A stretch of 64,000 nucleotides of DNA, taken from contig QPFY01000003.1 in NCBI GenBank assembly GCA_003665825.1, forward strand, positions 1,116,001-1,180,000, in the 5' to 3' direction. The stretch's first letter is position 1. The number at the start of each line of letters is the position of its first letter. Origin of the DNA: Microbotryum silenes-acaulis (lineage: Eukaryota; Basidiomycota; Microbotryomycetes; Microbotryales; Microbotryaceae). The position numbers were made by a program, and so were the translations under genes. Below are positions 42,968 through 56,000 of this stretch, piece by piece. Below the pieces are notes generated by a model, which was given only the letters and a program-made list of their open reading frames with translations, made no database searches and was not told where the DNA came from.

Positions 42968-43697
42968 TAGTAGTATTGATGAGGTGGTAGCCTTGCATTC
43001 GGTCTGGTGTGGTCCATTCAGTCGGTCTTTCATTTTCTTGACTTGGTGGTGGTCGGTTGTGCAGTGCGCAATGCCTGGTGCTTTTCTCTGGAATTGGTTG
43101 CAATCCTAATTGAGTATAAGCTAATGTTACAGTCAAGCTGTCAAAGGGTTGTCCAGCTGTCGAAAGGGTTGTGAGGGGAGGACTCGGAATGATGCGGGAC
43201 CGGGATCCGCCCAATTCGCTCTGGTCACCAATCTCGGATTGAGGTCTATTGTACCGAGACAGTCGCCAGTGAGAACCCATCGGTATCATGATGACGAAGA
43301 AGCTAGCCGTGCTCGGATCGTCGATGATGCTCTATAAATGACGTTGTGGGGGGCTCAAGGAGAAGCGTGCACGGCCCCTCTTTTCCAGGCGGGTATTCAC
43401 ATTCCCCGTGACGGCGTCGCCACCCCCATTGTTCTTCATCCGCGTTCAAACTCCTTCGAGAAAGGCCAAAGCTCGTCATATTGTTGAGGTTTTAGTTCAG
43501 TATTCTTTTGCTTCGCCGTATTCATGGTACTCCCTTCACATCTCCTCGAGTCGAGAAACGATACATCGATTCGAACGATCCTCCCGGCATCCCCAAGTGA
43601 CGTCGACGGACATCTGCGCAGCTCTCTGTTGCAAGACCTCCTGCGCTCGCCTGCCATTGCCGAACGAGCTTCGGCAGATATATGAAGAAAAAGTACA
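42968..43697. other. intergenic, no gene recognised
   Basis: About 730 bases. A frame at 43408-43734 (ending VQCTELDWDPLFL) is open but has no recognisable motif; it might be an upstream exon of the next locus. A short repeat of GTTGTCCAGCTGTC/AAAGGGTTGT-type words occurs near 43137-43170. Confidence 0.35.
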
Positions 43698-44464
43698 ATG
43701 TACCGAGCTCGATTGGGACCCCCTCTTCCTCTAGGTCAAGCATGGCGTACCGTCGTTCATCCACAAGGTGAAACAAACTTCGACCTCTCCCCCGAACCGA
43801 TCGCACGACCCGATGTGCGGATCCCCACCTGGACGACACCGTCGCTAGTATCGAGCAGTCCCACGGGGTCCGATTCGAGCGCGTCGTCGTCCACCGACGG
43901 GTCGGAAACACCACCCGTGTCCTGTTCTACGAATTGCTCGACCCCCCTTTCGACTCGCCGAAAACTGCGGGGGGTTTACCCTCGTTCAGGTTTAGAAACC
44001 ACCCTCCGCGAGATCTACGACGCCACTGCGGACAGCTACCCCGAATCTCGTTACGCTTTTTATGGCCCCGAATCGACATCGAGTCTCTGGGGGATTCACC
44101 GAGGACGAGGGGTTTCGCGTTGAAGAGACGATCGGGGACGAGGTCTTTGCTTGGATGTGCTCTGACTGATTTTGGGGCGAGTTGGTTCGCGGTGGTTATG
44201 TTTCAGAAGGAGTGTCGGGGGAGGGAATTGGTGAGCAGGGAGAACTTCTCGTCGTTGGTCTTGGTCGAAAAAGGAGCACAAGTCCTACCCGTTGAGCCGA
44301 GTTCAACAACCGGCGTTGCTGGTATCTCTGAAGCCGAGGAAGAAGAGGACGAAGCGCCACCCCGCATCCAAGCGGTGCGGAGTCGATTGGTCGAACAAGA
44401 TCCCATCATACTCAAATTTCCGGAGGACGACCTGGAAGACGACGCCACCTACGTCCGCTTTTAG
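43698..44464 (+). CDS. hypothetical protein, frame structure unclear
   Basis: The frame from 43698 (MYRARLGPPLPLGQAWRTVV) includes a Ser-rich segment and TTLREIYDATADSYPESRYAFYG before stopping at 44123. A second frame then carries LGCALTDFGASWFAVVMFQK, LVSRENFSSLVLVEKGAQVL and an acidic end (AEEEEDEAPPRIQAVRSRL, then ILKFPEDDLEDDATYVRF) to 44464. An intron near 44080-44160 or a frameshift would be needed to join them. I do not recognise either part, and no function can be assigned. Confidence 0.35.
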
Positions 44465-44850
44465 TAGTTTCGTCCACCAGGTTCGCCGCATCGTTTCCGC
44501 ACATTGCAACTTTCCCCTTCCGCAATGTCTTTCTAGCATTCTACTAGAGCGTTTGTTTCAACCAGAAAGCCCATTGAAGTCTTGATGAGCCTGACTTTTG
44601 TTTAGTTGCAAAGCAAATTCAATTCCCCCTCGAGAAGCAACAGATCACGGTGGGAATACAACTTCATCTCGAAATCAGATACACATAAACCAAAGAAACA
44701 CAAAACAAAATCTCGAAAAAGGGCGATTCGGTATCAAGAGGGCGAGAAAAAAAGGGGAAAAAAGGCGAGACTCCTACAAACGAAAATTAACCGCTTACTA
44801 TAACCACCACAGTCATGTTTACATACAAGCCTTCATTTCGTTCCTTTCAT
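44465..44850. other. intergenic 3' flanks, A-rich
   Basis: About 390 bases between convergent genes. The stretch 44690-44790 is A-rich with AAAACAAAA and GAAAAAAAGGGGAAAAAAGG words. No gene or repeat family is recognised. Confidence 0.35.
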
Positions 44851-47670
44851 TCATTCGGTGTTCGTCCCCCAAGCCCGCATGACATCATCCTTGATCTCGA
44901 CGGTGAGGAAAGGATGTTTGAGCGCGTCCTTGACCTCTATCCGGTGCGCGGGATCCCATTGCAGGAGTTGGCGGAGGAGGTCGATGAATTCGACTAAAGG
45001 GGCTTTATTGGTCGCCACGTCGTCGTAGGCGTAGGCGCACGCGTCCTTGACCGTTCGCTGTGCATTAGGTCGTGTACGAGACCTTGGGTAAGCATTTCCC
45101 GAACGCACCTCGCAACAGCGCACAAAGACCCACCTCGAGTGACCTCATGCCTTCGACGAATCTCTTGCTCTGTTTCGCCGTCGCAGCGGTCGGGAAGTTG
45201 ACTCGGTACGTGCCTCGTGACGCACCGCTGGCCTCGACCAACCAGTTAGAGACATCGGGGGCGACCTTGTTCTTCTCCCGCGAGCTTTGCATGTTCTTCT
45301 TCTCTTTACTGTGAGATGGAAAGCAAAGTTCATCAGTACCAGAAATCTGCGGAAAGTTGAAGGAGTAACGGGACGCACTTGAGAGCCGACACAGCCAAAG
45401 CCGGTGGCATCTTGCCAAAGACGCGTTCCATCATGGCGAGGTGTTCGAGGTTCTCGTGTGTTTGGAACAGCGCCTCGCCAGTGACGAACTCAACCAAAAT
45501 GCATCCGATGGACCAAACGTCGCAGGGGAACGACCAGTCCAAACCTAAGGACGCACCGTGCGAATCATCAAGTCAGTACCGTCTCGCAACGAGCTTGAGC
45601 ACTTGGCTCAAACACCCGTCCAAGGACGTACCTAAAATAATCTCGGGTGCACGGTAATGCCGTGTTGAAACAACCGTGGCATGGTATTCCGTCTGCTTGG
45701 TCGCGCTCCCAAAGTCGATTAGCCGGATTTTGGAGTTCTTGAGGATCCGTCTTGTCTTGTGCTTGGGCTGAGAGCGATGATGTCCTCACGCGAAATCAGT
45801 CGCAATTCGGATGCCAGACATTCGATCCGAAAGCAAAGCTCACATTAAAAGGGTTGTCGATGCATTTGGCCGCCCGTTCCTCGAGCAAGATGTTCTCCGG
45901 CTTGAGGTCGGTGTGGATGAAATGCTCTTTGTGCACATCTGCACACACGAACCGAAGTGAGATCAGCCGTCGAATCCGCCAAAGTATCAGAAACCAAACC
46001 ACAACTCACAGTCTACACTCTTGAGGAGTTGCCGTGCAAAAGACTGCACATGGCTGAAAGGGAACGGCGCGTAGCCGTTGTCCTTGAGAAAGTCGAATAC
46101 GGAAACGGACAACAATTCGGAGACGATGCAGGTATGGTCACGGAACTCGAACGAGGATAGCATATGAATACATTGGCTGTTGTGTGGGTAAAAAGAGATA
46201 GAGTCGTCAGCACTGTAATGGGGTAAGACGGGAGAGGCGTTCGGGGTACGCACTGTTGGTTGTGCGGATCACTGAACGCTAACCGCTTGAGCACGTTGAT
46301 CTCGACTTTGGCAGCTTCTCGATATTTTGGGATCGCTCGACTGTGTAGATCAAATCAAGGTTGATCGTCAGTACGAGCGCCGAAGAAGATCGCATCGGAA
46401 AGACAGATCTACGATACTGACATGATTTTGACGGCGACCATCTCGTTCGTGGCCGAACTTTTGGCAGCAACGACTTTGCCAAATGTTCCTTGGCCCAGTG
46501 ACCGGTCGATCGTGTCTGTGAGGAGAAGGGAAGGACCACGTCAGAGCGTATCGCGACAGAGCGTGTACGTCGCACCGTGCGCCTCTGTACTCACAAGACA
46601 CCTGCGTGTGTGCATCGATGATTTTATTCCCCGGTACAATAATGAAATGCCCGTCCTTGTCAGCAGTCGGCTGTACGGGAGTAGGAAAAAGTTGAGTAAA
46701 CAAGCATGGTCTCAAGGCCGGACGACTAGAAACGCACCTCTGTGACTTGATCGAGCTTGCGTTTCCTGGAGACGGAGGAGGAAAGTGCATTCTTCGATGA
46801 CGTCGTCGGGGCGCCCGGCGGCGGGGGTTGTTTGTACCGCGGCGCGGCTGCTGTCCTAGACGAGCTCGTCGTCGTTGTTGTTGTCGTGCCCGAAGCGAGG
46901 TTGTGGGGGGGTGCACGGGCGGCATAGTCATGCTGGTGGTCGTCGACGTAGGCGCCAAGTTCATTGTTCCGTCGTCGCTTGTTGGTCGTCCCCGCGCCCA
47001 CCCCGTTGGCGTTTGGTTTGATGTCGTTCGAGTAGTAAGTGGCGTTCGTGGAGCTGGAGCCTAGCCCTTGTGCCGGTGGTGGGTGGGGGTACAAGTAGGC
47101 CGGATTGGAGGAAGAAGGCGCGTGGGAATAGTTCTCGGTGCCATTGCCGTTGCCGTTGTGGCGTGAAGTCGATGGCACGGGTTCGGGCGTATCCTCGATC
47201 GTCAACACCTCGCGTTCTACTCCATCGACGTGGTAGCGGTCGACGCGATACTCGACATGCGTCGAGGCCGAAGTCGTCGGCGGTGGCGGCGGTCTCCGCG
47301 AGTTGATCATCGTCGTCGTCGTCGTCGTGGACGAGTTCGAGCTCTTTGGGGGCAAGGACGGCGGGGTTGCTACGACCAAGGTCGAGGTCGAGGCCGGCGC
47401 CTGTTGGTTGTAGAGTAACCAGGCTTCTTCGAAGTCGTCCGAGGGAGCCTTGGACTTGTTGGACGGGTGCTGGTGCTGACTACTGCCGGTGAGACTGGTG
47501 CCGGTGGTGCTGTTGCCGGTGCTGGTGCTGCTGCTACCGCTGCCGCTGCCGAGCTGCTGCGCCTGGGAGCGCGTGTACGAAGAAGGTGTGGTGGCGGAAG
47601 GCGTCGAATCGGTCAAAGCAGAAGCTCGCTTGGTCGTGACTCTGGTCGACATGCGCGAAGGCAGATGCAT
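44851..47670 (-). CDS. LAMMER dual-specificity kinase (CLK / Kns1 / Lkh1 type)
   Basis: Ser/Thr/Tyr kinase of the CDC-like family that phosphorylates SR splicing factors and, in fungi, affects RNA polymerase III and filamentation. Two in-frame ATGs, at 47670 and 47652, start a Ser/Thr/Gln-rich tail of about 300 residues. The kinase domain spans about nine exons. Features: [33 protein letters not shown] (LAMMER-type catalytic loop, near 45905), [20 protein letters not shown] with [10 protein letters not shown] (near 45650-45725), [15 protein letters not shown], and the signature [14 protein letters not shown] (near 45450). It ends [17 protein letters not shown] with stop 44851. EHLAMMER plus HTDLKPEN make the subfamily call firm; VFG replaces the more common ILG after it. 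Confidence 0.93.
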
Positions 47671-48217
47671 GTGCTCAGTTCAGCGATGCTTGCTTCGAGC
47701 TTGCTTCGAGGTGCTCGCGAGCCCGCCTGGCCTTGTACGACCAGCTTCGATTCCGGGCGTCTCGGCAGAGCTCGACTGCAATACGATCGACGCTCCTCAG
47801 CCAAGTTCCCCACGTGCGTCGTAACGTCAGCACACGGTCGAGTTCGAGCCGAGGCGGACAAGAGTCAAACAAGCTCGAACGTGCACGAAAAAAGGTCGAG
47901 TTCGGTGCAAAGGGTTGCTGCAGTGGGTTGGAGGGTCGAGAGCCAAGGGTTGGCGCCGAGCAGCGCCCGCCCGCCCGAAAAGCGCTCAAGCACACATCGT
48001 CATCAGCCGAGCGCAGCCGCAGCTCGGCGCAGTCCGCCCCGTCGAGTCCCCGAAAGGCGTTGCACTAGCAAATCGAAAGTGATTTACATGAAGCAAAATC
48101 AAAGCTATAGTCTATGGAGAAATCTATACCAAAGCCATCCGGCAAGGTCCCAAGTATTCCTCCTTGCTCGGCCGCAATTTTCCCCCAACTTATAATTAGG
48201 CGATAGACCAAATCACC
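47671..48217. other. LAMMER kinase upstream region
   Basis: About 550 bases between the LAMMER kinase start and the stop of the MDP-1-type gene. A plus-strand frame crosses it but is the mirror of GC-rich leader sequence. A short direct repeat, CTTGCTTCGAGCTTGCTTCG, lies at about 47689-47708. It probably carries the kinase promoter and 5' leader. Confidence 0.4.
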
Positions 48218-49605
48218 CTAAGGAGCATTCTTCCTCCAACTCTCGATCCCCGACTCCAACAACTTCTTGGTCATCCCATTCTGAACCAACACGAAAGTGA
48301 CCCCGAGTTTGGTCACTTCTCGATTCCGCGACTCGTCTATCAAGCAAATCCACCAAAGGCAAAATGAGTCAGCGAAACAGAGGAGAGGGGCTTCAAGGAG
48401 AGAGGAGCTCCTCTAGAGGTCGTACCGTCGTAAAAGACCTAAACAAGGCACATTAAAAGCTCATGTTAGCCTCTAATCCTTTTTGAAGCTTGTCGGTAGT
48501 CTGGTACCCGACCCGCCATTTCGTTGTAAGGGATACCAGTCTTCTCGTGAATAGCCTTGAAGTGAGCGATTTTCGACCCTGTGTAAGGAACGTGCACCGA
48601 GGTCAGCAAGTCGTGTTCTACCCGACTCGATAAATACGAACACCCATCTGACCTGGATATATCTCCATCGTATCTGCACCACCCAAAAAAGCCAGCGGTT
48701 CAAAGACCTTAAGCAAAGCGTACAGCCTGACGCCGGGAGTCGCCCTTCAACACCGACCACCTCGCGCCAAGGCCCGAACGTACCGAATAATTTGATCGAA
48801 CTAATGAGCTGCGGTTCACCCGCTTTGGGGGCTCTAGAAGCCGGATCATCGACGACCGAGTTGAGCTGGCCCGGGACCAGTAACTCGGTGAGGGCTTGTC
48901 GAGCTCTGATACGCGATACGGGGTTCGGCGATGGAGGCGCGGTAAGTGAAGATCCTCGCTCCGAGGATCCCGGCAGGAAAGGGAGGCTGCTACTCACGCT
49001 CTTGGTGCGGACGTTCTTGAAGCAGCGGCAATGTGGAGCCTACTCTTGTGTAGTTGCAGTAGGATTGAAGGCACTGTTTCAAGAAAGCAGCACCTAGCGT
49101 AAGCCCCTGTGAAGTAGTCCCTCAGCAGAAGACCCTGCGCAAAGTGCTCACCTTCGGAATAAAAGCTGATCCGTTCGCCATGCTTATCATAAATCAAATT
49201 CCTGTCAGATCCCCGTAAGCGGATCGAGTGAGCGAAGCCTGAATGGACAAAGCCACATCCCAGCCGACGGATCGACATCGGTCCGAAACCGAATCCTCCG
49301 AGCGCCTGAGCGATATCCGAGAACTTACACGTCCGAAACATTCCTCCTTTTCAAAGGTGGCGTGACGTGTGTATCCACCCAGAACTGCTCGAGGAAGGAA
49401 ACGAGGACATCAGCTAGACTTCCTACACCCACATCGCAGCTGTCAAAAGCTACTGCTCCCCCTAAAGTTCGGGAGCTGAGCCCAACCTCTGGATGGCAGG
49501 TGAAGATGCACTCACATCCCACAACGTATAATCCAAATCGAACGTAATCAATTTAGGTAACCTCCCTTCCAGAGTTAAGACCGGTAAAGAATCGACGGGT
49601 GCCAT
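48218..49605 (-). CDS. magnesium-dependent phosphatase-1-like HAD enzyme
   Basis: HAD-superfamily phosphatase of the MDP-1 / yeast YER134C type. MDP-1 acts on phosphotyrosine and glycated-protein phosphates in vitro; the physiological substrate is unclear. The start at 49605 gives MAPVDSLPVLTLEG, then LPKLITFDLDYTLW with the nucleophile DLD of HAD motif I. Spliced exons give FWVDTHVTPPLKR, DLIYDKHGERISFYSE, PSILLQLHKSRLHIAAASRT (HAD motif II serine/threonine region) and ARQALTELLVPG. The end is EVTKLGVTFVLVQNGMTKKL and ESWRKNAP (stop 48218-48220). About six or seven introns give a protein near 200-250 residues. The HAD motif III exon (K and DD) lies in 48480-48760, where I did not fix boundaries. 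Confidence 0.82.
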
Positions 49606-50034
49606 GCTTGATCGTGAGTGAGTCGAGCGATGCGAGCTGATGACGTCGTCGTCGACGAGCTGACCAGTGTGGTGTAGGTGGAGGTATAGGAACGGATATG
49701 GAGTCGATAGCCAGCGACTAGACTATGCTGAAAGTTGAAGTAGGCGCCCCAGAACTCTTGTGCCCAATCGAGAGTTCAACGAGTGCTATCGGAAGCGGAG
49801 GGCCTTGTGTGGGGCGAACGCCAAAAGACGTCGATCTCGCTTCGCAAGGCGCATTGACTCTCGGCAAGAAAAGTAGCTACGCTAACCGGCGTTCAAAAGG
49901 CGTTCGAATTTCAGAAACTAGTACAATTTCAATATCGAAGAATAGCAAACCCAAAACAACTGTTCACACATAGTCCTTTTCCGCAAGACAAGGACAAATC
50001 TAGAGACCGCCACAATTTTTAGACCCCCCCCCCT
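49606..50034. other. intergenic, BRR2 3' end and MDP-1-type promoter
   Basis: About 430 bases. A frame at 49725-49973 has no motif. A C-run (50024-50032) lies just before the BRR2 stop. The phosphatase promoter should lie on the minus strand here. Confidence 0.4.
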
Positions 50035-53000
50035 CTACTCCTCCATATCATCATCGTCATCATCATCATCGTCCTCATCATCGTCCTCCGCTTCGGCAAC
50101 TTGCAACGTCGGAATTTCGTGTTCTTGATCGGCACCGAGGTGCGAGTCCGAGACGAAGTAGAGCTTGAGGTCGTGAGAGCCTTGGGGTAAGGTGAAGTCT
50201 AGCTTGACGCTCAGGTCGCGTTGGACGGTCACCTTCTTGATCGAGAGCAATCTGTAGAGCCACAAGGCGTCAGAGTCAGTTCGAGTCTCTTGGTAAGGGA
50301 GATTATAGACAACATAACTCACTGCTTGGTTTTGGGTTCTCCAACCACCAACCACCAATTCTCAATCTTGGGCACAGGGAAGAACGGTGCAGGGACCTTC
50401 TGATCGACCTCGTCACCCTCATCGACCTCCCTCTCCAGGTTCACAACAAGCGTGATTGACGTTCCAGCCGAAAGCTCGACCTTGTCCTGCACCTCATGCG
50501 AAAGTTCGATCGAGGGGTAAGCGTTGCACACCTTGGCGACTTCGCGTATTTGTCGCGCGTCGAATCGCAACAACTCGTCGCGTTGCTCGTCCTCGAGTTC
50601 CATGATGTCGTACACCGAACGGACGTCGGCCTTGGAGCAGCGGTCGATGACTTCTTTGGTGAAGCCTGGGATTTGCTTGAGCGGCGAGTCCGAATCCCAC
50701 ATGCCTTGCACGCACATCTGCGACAACTCCATCGCACCGAGCGCGTTGAGGTATGCGTTCGAAGACATGACATCGACGCAAGCCGATAACAAGCTGTGGT
50801 AGGATACAGAAGAAAGTAAGATACAAGTCTGACAAGGATCAAAAAAGAAACAGGTCACTCACTTGAGCACCCGGGTGAGGATGACGGTCTGATCGGCCGC
50901 CAGATCGGCGGGCAGGCTGAGGCGCGCAAAGTGCGCCTGCAAAAGCACGTTCGTCTTGAAGTGAGGTGAATCATAATCGACATTCGCCAACTTGACCGGT
51001 ACTCGATCATAGACCTTGCGCAGGAAGACGTCCTCGTGGTGTCGAATCGGGATGTTTTCAAACTCGGACGCGGACGAGACGATCTCGAGCAAGCCCTTGA
51101 GCTTGGTCTTGTCCGTCAACGACATGGAGAAGATGTCGACGGTCACGTACGAGATGTTGTAGTACGCCGCGATCATGCCCAAGTTGAGCGCCGAGGTGTC
51201 CATCTCGTCCTCAATCGTGATCGCCTTCGAGTTCTGCAGATCCGTCAAGGTCGATTCGACGAGCTCGGACAGGTGGTCACTCAGGTGACGGTGGGTCGTG
51301 CCTTGCATGTTGTAGTAGTTGGCGTTGGCGACGAGACGACGGTACATCCAAGTCCAGGTGAGCCAATCGACGGCGTCTTGCTTGTTCTCGATCGTCTTGG
51401 TCACGATCTCGGCGTTGAAGTGGTCGTGCAACGACAGGTGCAAGTGCGACTCGATCGGCAAGCCTTCGTTGAGGAACTTTTTGAAAAAGTCCTTGCGCAC
51501 TTGCTGGCACATAAGCACGCATCGACTCGACGCGTCGTGCGTCGGTCGACACGCGCGGCCCATCATCTGCAACACATCGGTGAGCGGGTAGTCGATGTAA
51601 CGATGCTCCTTGCCTTCAAACGCCTGCACGCCCATGATGACGACCATATATGCAGTCAAGGGGATGCTCCATGCGGTGTCCTTGGAAGCGACGACGATCT
51701 GGATCGCACCTGACGAGAAGAGGTGCTCGACGATACGCTTGTCCTGCTTCGACAAGGCCTCGTGGTAGAAACCGATACCATGCTCGAGCGTGGCCTTGAG
51801 CTCCGAATCGGTTACGTGCGCCAAATGGGGTGCGAGCTCCTCGGCATCGATGTTGAGGAAGCGCGACTCCTCTTGGTCCGCAAAGCAGTACGTCAAGATG
51901 TCGTCGGCCGATAATCGGCACTGCTTTCGCGACGGCACGAAGCAAAGCACGGGTCGGTCCTGCGCATACTCAACAATGGCGAGGTACGCTGGCTTGGCCA
52001 TCTGGATCATCAAGGACGGGAAGTGCGGCACGTTGAAGGACTGGATGTGCACCTCCATCGGCAGAGGTCGAGCCCCGGGGGAGAAGTTGAAGATGGTCTG
52101 CGACGTTGCACCCATCCATTCACCGACGTCACGAGCGTTCGCGAGCGAGACACCGAACGCGACGATACGGGTTGGGTTCTCGGTCTGCTTTTGCACGTAG
52201 CGCGTTCGCGAGACGATGACCTCGTACGTCGGGCCGATCTCGCCACCGACGAGTTGGATCTCGTCGGCGATAAGGAGACCGATCGTTTGGACGTTCTTGC
52301 GCTGCTTCCATCGGCGCGAGATGAGGTCCCATTGGCTGGGTGTGCAGACGATGACATCGCCCTTCTCGAGTAACCGGATGTCGGCCGAGGTCTCACCCGT
52401 GAGCGCGACGATCTCCTTCCCGCCTTGCACATCACCAAACTTGGCCTTCCACTCCGCGACACGCATGTCAACGACATCTTGGAATGGTTCGATGCAGATC
52501 GCTCGCGTTGCCTTGGGCTGGGCCCACAAGCGCAAGAGCGCAAACTCGGCGCAGATCGTCTTGCCACTGCCCGTGGGGGCACCGACAAAGACGTTCTCGT
52601 TCGAAGCGTACAGCGCTTGGAAGGCCTGCGTCTGGATCTTGTTAAACGAGGACAGCGTCGAAGCGTAAATAGCCTCGAACTCGCGGTTGTGCAAGGCCGA
52701 GATTGGCAAAGGCTGCAGGTCGAGCAACGTCGTCGGCGGAGGGAACTTGTCGGGAAGAATGAGATGCTTGAAAGAGAGCGGCAAGCGCGTCTCGGCGTGA
52801 AGCCATCGATCCGACACGACCGAAATGAAGTAATTGGGTGGCAACGGGTCGAGCAAAGGAACGGTGAACGTAACGTAATGGTCCTGCTCGGCGTAACGTT
52901 GGCGTAGGAGGAACTGGTCGTGGTAGAGAATGATTTCGCCATCGACATCTTCGACGAGGATCCAGAACGCCTCGGCACCACTGTGCACCTTCTCATCCCA

Positions 53001-56000
53001 CTGGAAGTCGGGCGTGATCGTCAATTCGATGCGGAGCATCGTTCTTGTGATCGGCTGCACGTGGGCTTGCAGTTCGAGCTTGGGGAACTGATGCACCAAG
53101 CGGTGTACCAGTCGACCCGCCTTGGGTTCTCCGATGAGTTCACCAAGTTCTGCAGGAAAAGATGGACGTTAGAGTCGGGCAAACCCACAAGAGAATCACA
53201 GCCCTCGGGTAGCTCACCTGCCGGCTCAAGATCAAAGTATCGGTACCACGGGAACTCCTTGCGTTCCGCACGACGAATAACGTCAGTCGGCACACCCTTG
53301 AACTGACGCAATGGCGTCATGGACCCCCACATCCTCTTTTCGACCATCTGGCACAACGCCAAAGCTTTGTGCGTAAGCGCAGCCCAACCACGCTTGAGGC
53401 AAATCTCGAAAATGGCTCGCAGGATACGACCTGCGGATTGGGTGACGTATACCATGTCCGCGACAAGGGCGAATCCGTCGAGCTTCAAATTGGAGATGTA
53501 CGACTGCAGCAAGACGTTGATCTTGGCCGAAGGGTCGTCTACACTCTCCTTGATCGGGATCGGGACACGCTCGAGCAATTTCGCCAGTTCGAGCTTCTCC
53601 TCGGCACGTACGGGAACGTTCTTGAACTCTTCCGAGATGGAGAAGACGCGGAAGAGCTCGATCAGGCCCGACGCCGACTTGAGGTGCTGGTTATACGTGC
53701 CCATCGAGGTGTAGGTGACGTAGTAACCACTCGCGATGCGACCGAGTTCGTTCGAGTGGAACACACCCGATCGTCGGTCGTATCGAATCAGCGAGTTCTT
53801 CTCGAGCAAAACGGCGGCGGTGTGGATGATGTCGGACCGCTTCTGGATCAGGTAAGGGTCGTCGTCACGGCTATATTGAGGTGGTTGCAAGACCAGACAT
53901 CAGCGTTCGTTCATCCGCCCCATGGGCATGCTCTCGGCACTCACAAATCAGGCGAAACGCTGTACAAAGCCGGCGAACCAAGCATTCGCACGTAGAGGTA
54001 CGTGTAACTGAGCCACTGCACAGCCTCGTCACGATTCCGCACCGTGCCCAACACGATTTCGGCATTAAGGTTATCCGCGAGACGAGAAACGAACTGCGAC
54101 TCGATGGGGAGTTGCTGATTCATCATCGAGAGGTAGTACTGCAGTTCCGAATGGTTCGTGATGATAATGCCTTCACCAAAGGTATCGTACTGCGGTCGAC
54201 CTGCACGACCGAGCATCTGCAAGACGTCTTGCGATGACAGTTCAACCCATCGACCCTTTTCGGGATTGTACACCTGCGTTCCCTTGATGATGACGACGTG
54301 GGCGGGCAAGTTGACACCCCATGCGAGAGTGGCGGTCGAGACGAGCACTTGGATACGACCATCGGCGAACAAATCTTCGACAAGCGTTCGGTCCTCTCGG
54401 TTCATACCAGCATGATGGATGGCCAAACCAAAAGGAAGCAAATCCCTCAAGTTCGGGTCCGCAACCGTCTCGGTCTCGGAAGTCAAGATCTCCCTCGTCG
54501 CAGGGTCGGCGCGCAAGAAATAGGTGATGGTATCCATCTCGACGGCATGGTCGCGCAAGAATTTGGCCGTCTTGGCCGTCTCCTTGCGCGAATGCACAAA
54601 GATGATGACTTGGTTCTTGCCCGCGTGTTCGAGCACCTTCTCGTAGCAAATCTCGTTCGTGACTTGGTACCGCTTGATCGCCTTCTTCTCCGTCACACCG
54701 ATGAATTCTTGCTTGAGGGGACACGGGCGGTACGAGGCGTCGAAGTAGAACAGACCCTTCTCGGGATCGACGTGAAGGAACTTGGCGACATCCTTGTAGT
54801 TGGGCAACGTCGCCGACAAACCGACAAGGCGGACGTAGTTGTGCGTCTGTTCCATGCGACGGATCGTACGAGCGATGATGGACTCGAGCACGGGGCCACG
54901 GTCATCATGGAGCAAGTGGATCTCGTCGATGATGATGAGCGACACGAGATTCGTGTAGGACGTATCGGTACTCTTGCGAGTGATGACATCCCACTTCTCC
55001 GGCGTCGTGACGATGATTTGCGTCTCGGCGATCTGCTGCTTCGTCAATTGACGATCACCGGTCAACTCGTTGACGACAACACCGTAGTGCGCCAGTCGCT
55101 TGCTAAAGTTGCCGACCATCTCTTGCACCAAGGCCTTCATCGGAGCGACATAGACGATCTTGAATGCGGAAAAGTCGAACTCGCCGGTGACCTCGTTGCG
55201 ATGCTTGGACAGCTCGTTGAGGATCGTCAACATCGCGGCGTTGGTCTTACCCGCACCGGTCGGAGCGCACAACAAGATCGGTTCGTCCGTACCGAACGCG
55301 ATGGGGTACAAACGACTCTGCACGGGGTTGAGCGAGGTCGTGCCCTTGAACGTCGGTTGGGCCCACTCGGGCAGAGCACTGATGGGGACGAGCTCGGCCT
55401 CGCGTGTCGGCTTCTTGGGGGCGGGGACATGGACCTCTTCGTAACCCTTCTTGGATCGCTTGAACGAACCTTCGGGGAGCTTACATTTCTTGTTCGACAT
55501 GAGTCGGCCACCCTGCGAGAAGGCCATGGCTTCGAGATCGAGCGTCTTGCCGGGCGGAGGAGCATAACCACCCGGTGCAAGTGTGCCCTTCTTCGAGATT
55601 GAGCTGTTGGCTTTGGAATCGACATCCATCGCATTGGCATCGCCGGATCCATCGGCCGAAGGCTTGACGACATCCCCTCGAAGTTCCTTGAGGATCCATC
55701 CGGCACCCTTCTCCCGCATCGCGACCTCAACATCGACCTTTTCATTCTCATCCGAACGAGCGAGCTTGGTGCACCACACGATCTTCTCGCGATTCTGGAT
55801 CAGGACGGACACGAGTTGGAACTTGTCATAGTCGGTCAGGTCCATTAACGAGTTTTCGACATCGCGCTTGTTGGCCTCGGACGAGAGCAAGGCCATCGCC
55901 TCGGTCGTCTTTTCAGCGGCTTCGACGGGGTCGGCGTAAGATTGGGCGATCAATCGCTGCAGCCAGAAACCGTCGATCTCGCGAGCGGAGACGACGCCAT

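Noticed and set aside
51036..51713. 225-codon plus-strand open frame
   Set aside because: Antisense to the conserved second cassette of BRR2; no motif and biased mirror composition.
54298..55602. 434-codon plus-strand open frame
   Set aside because: It lies entirely opposite the BRR2 helicase exon, whose translation is clearly conserved. The Arg/Asp/Leu-rich mirror frame is a by-product of codon bias in GC-rich DNA.
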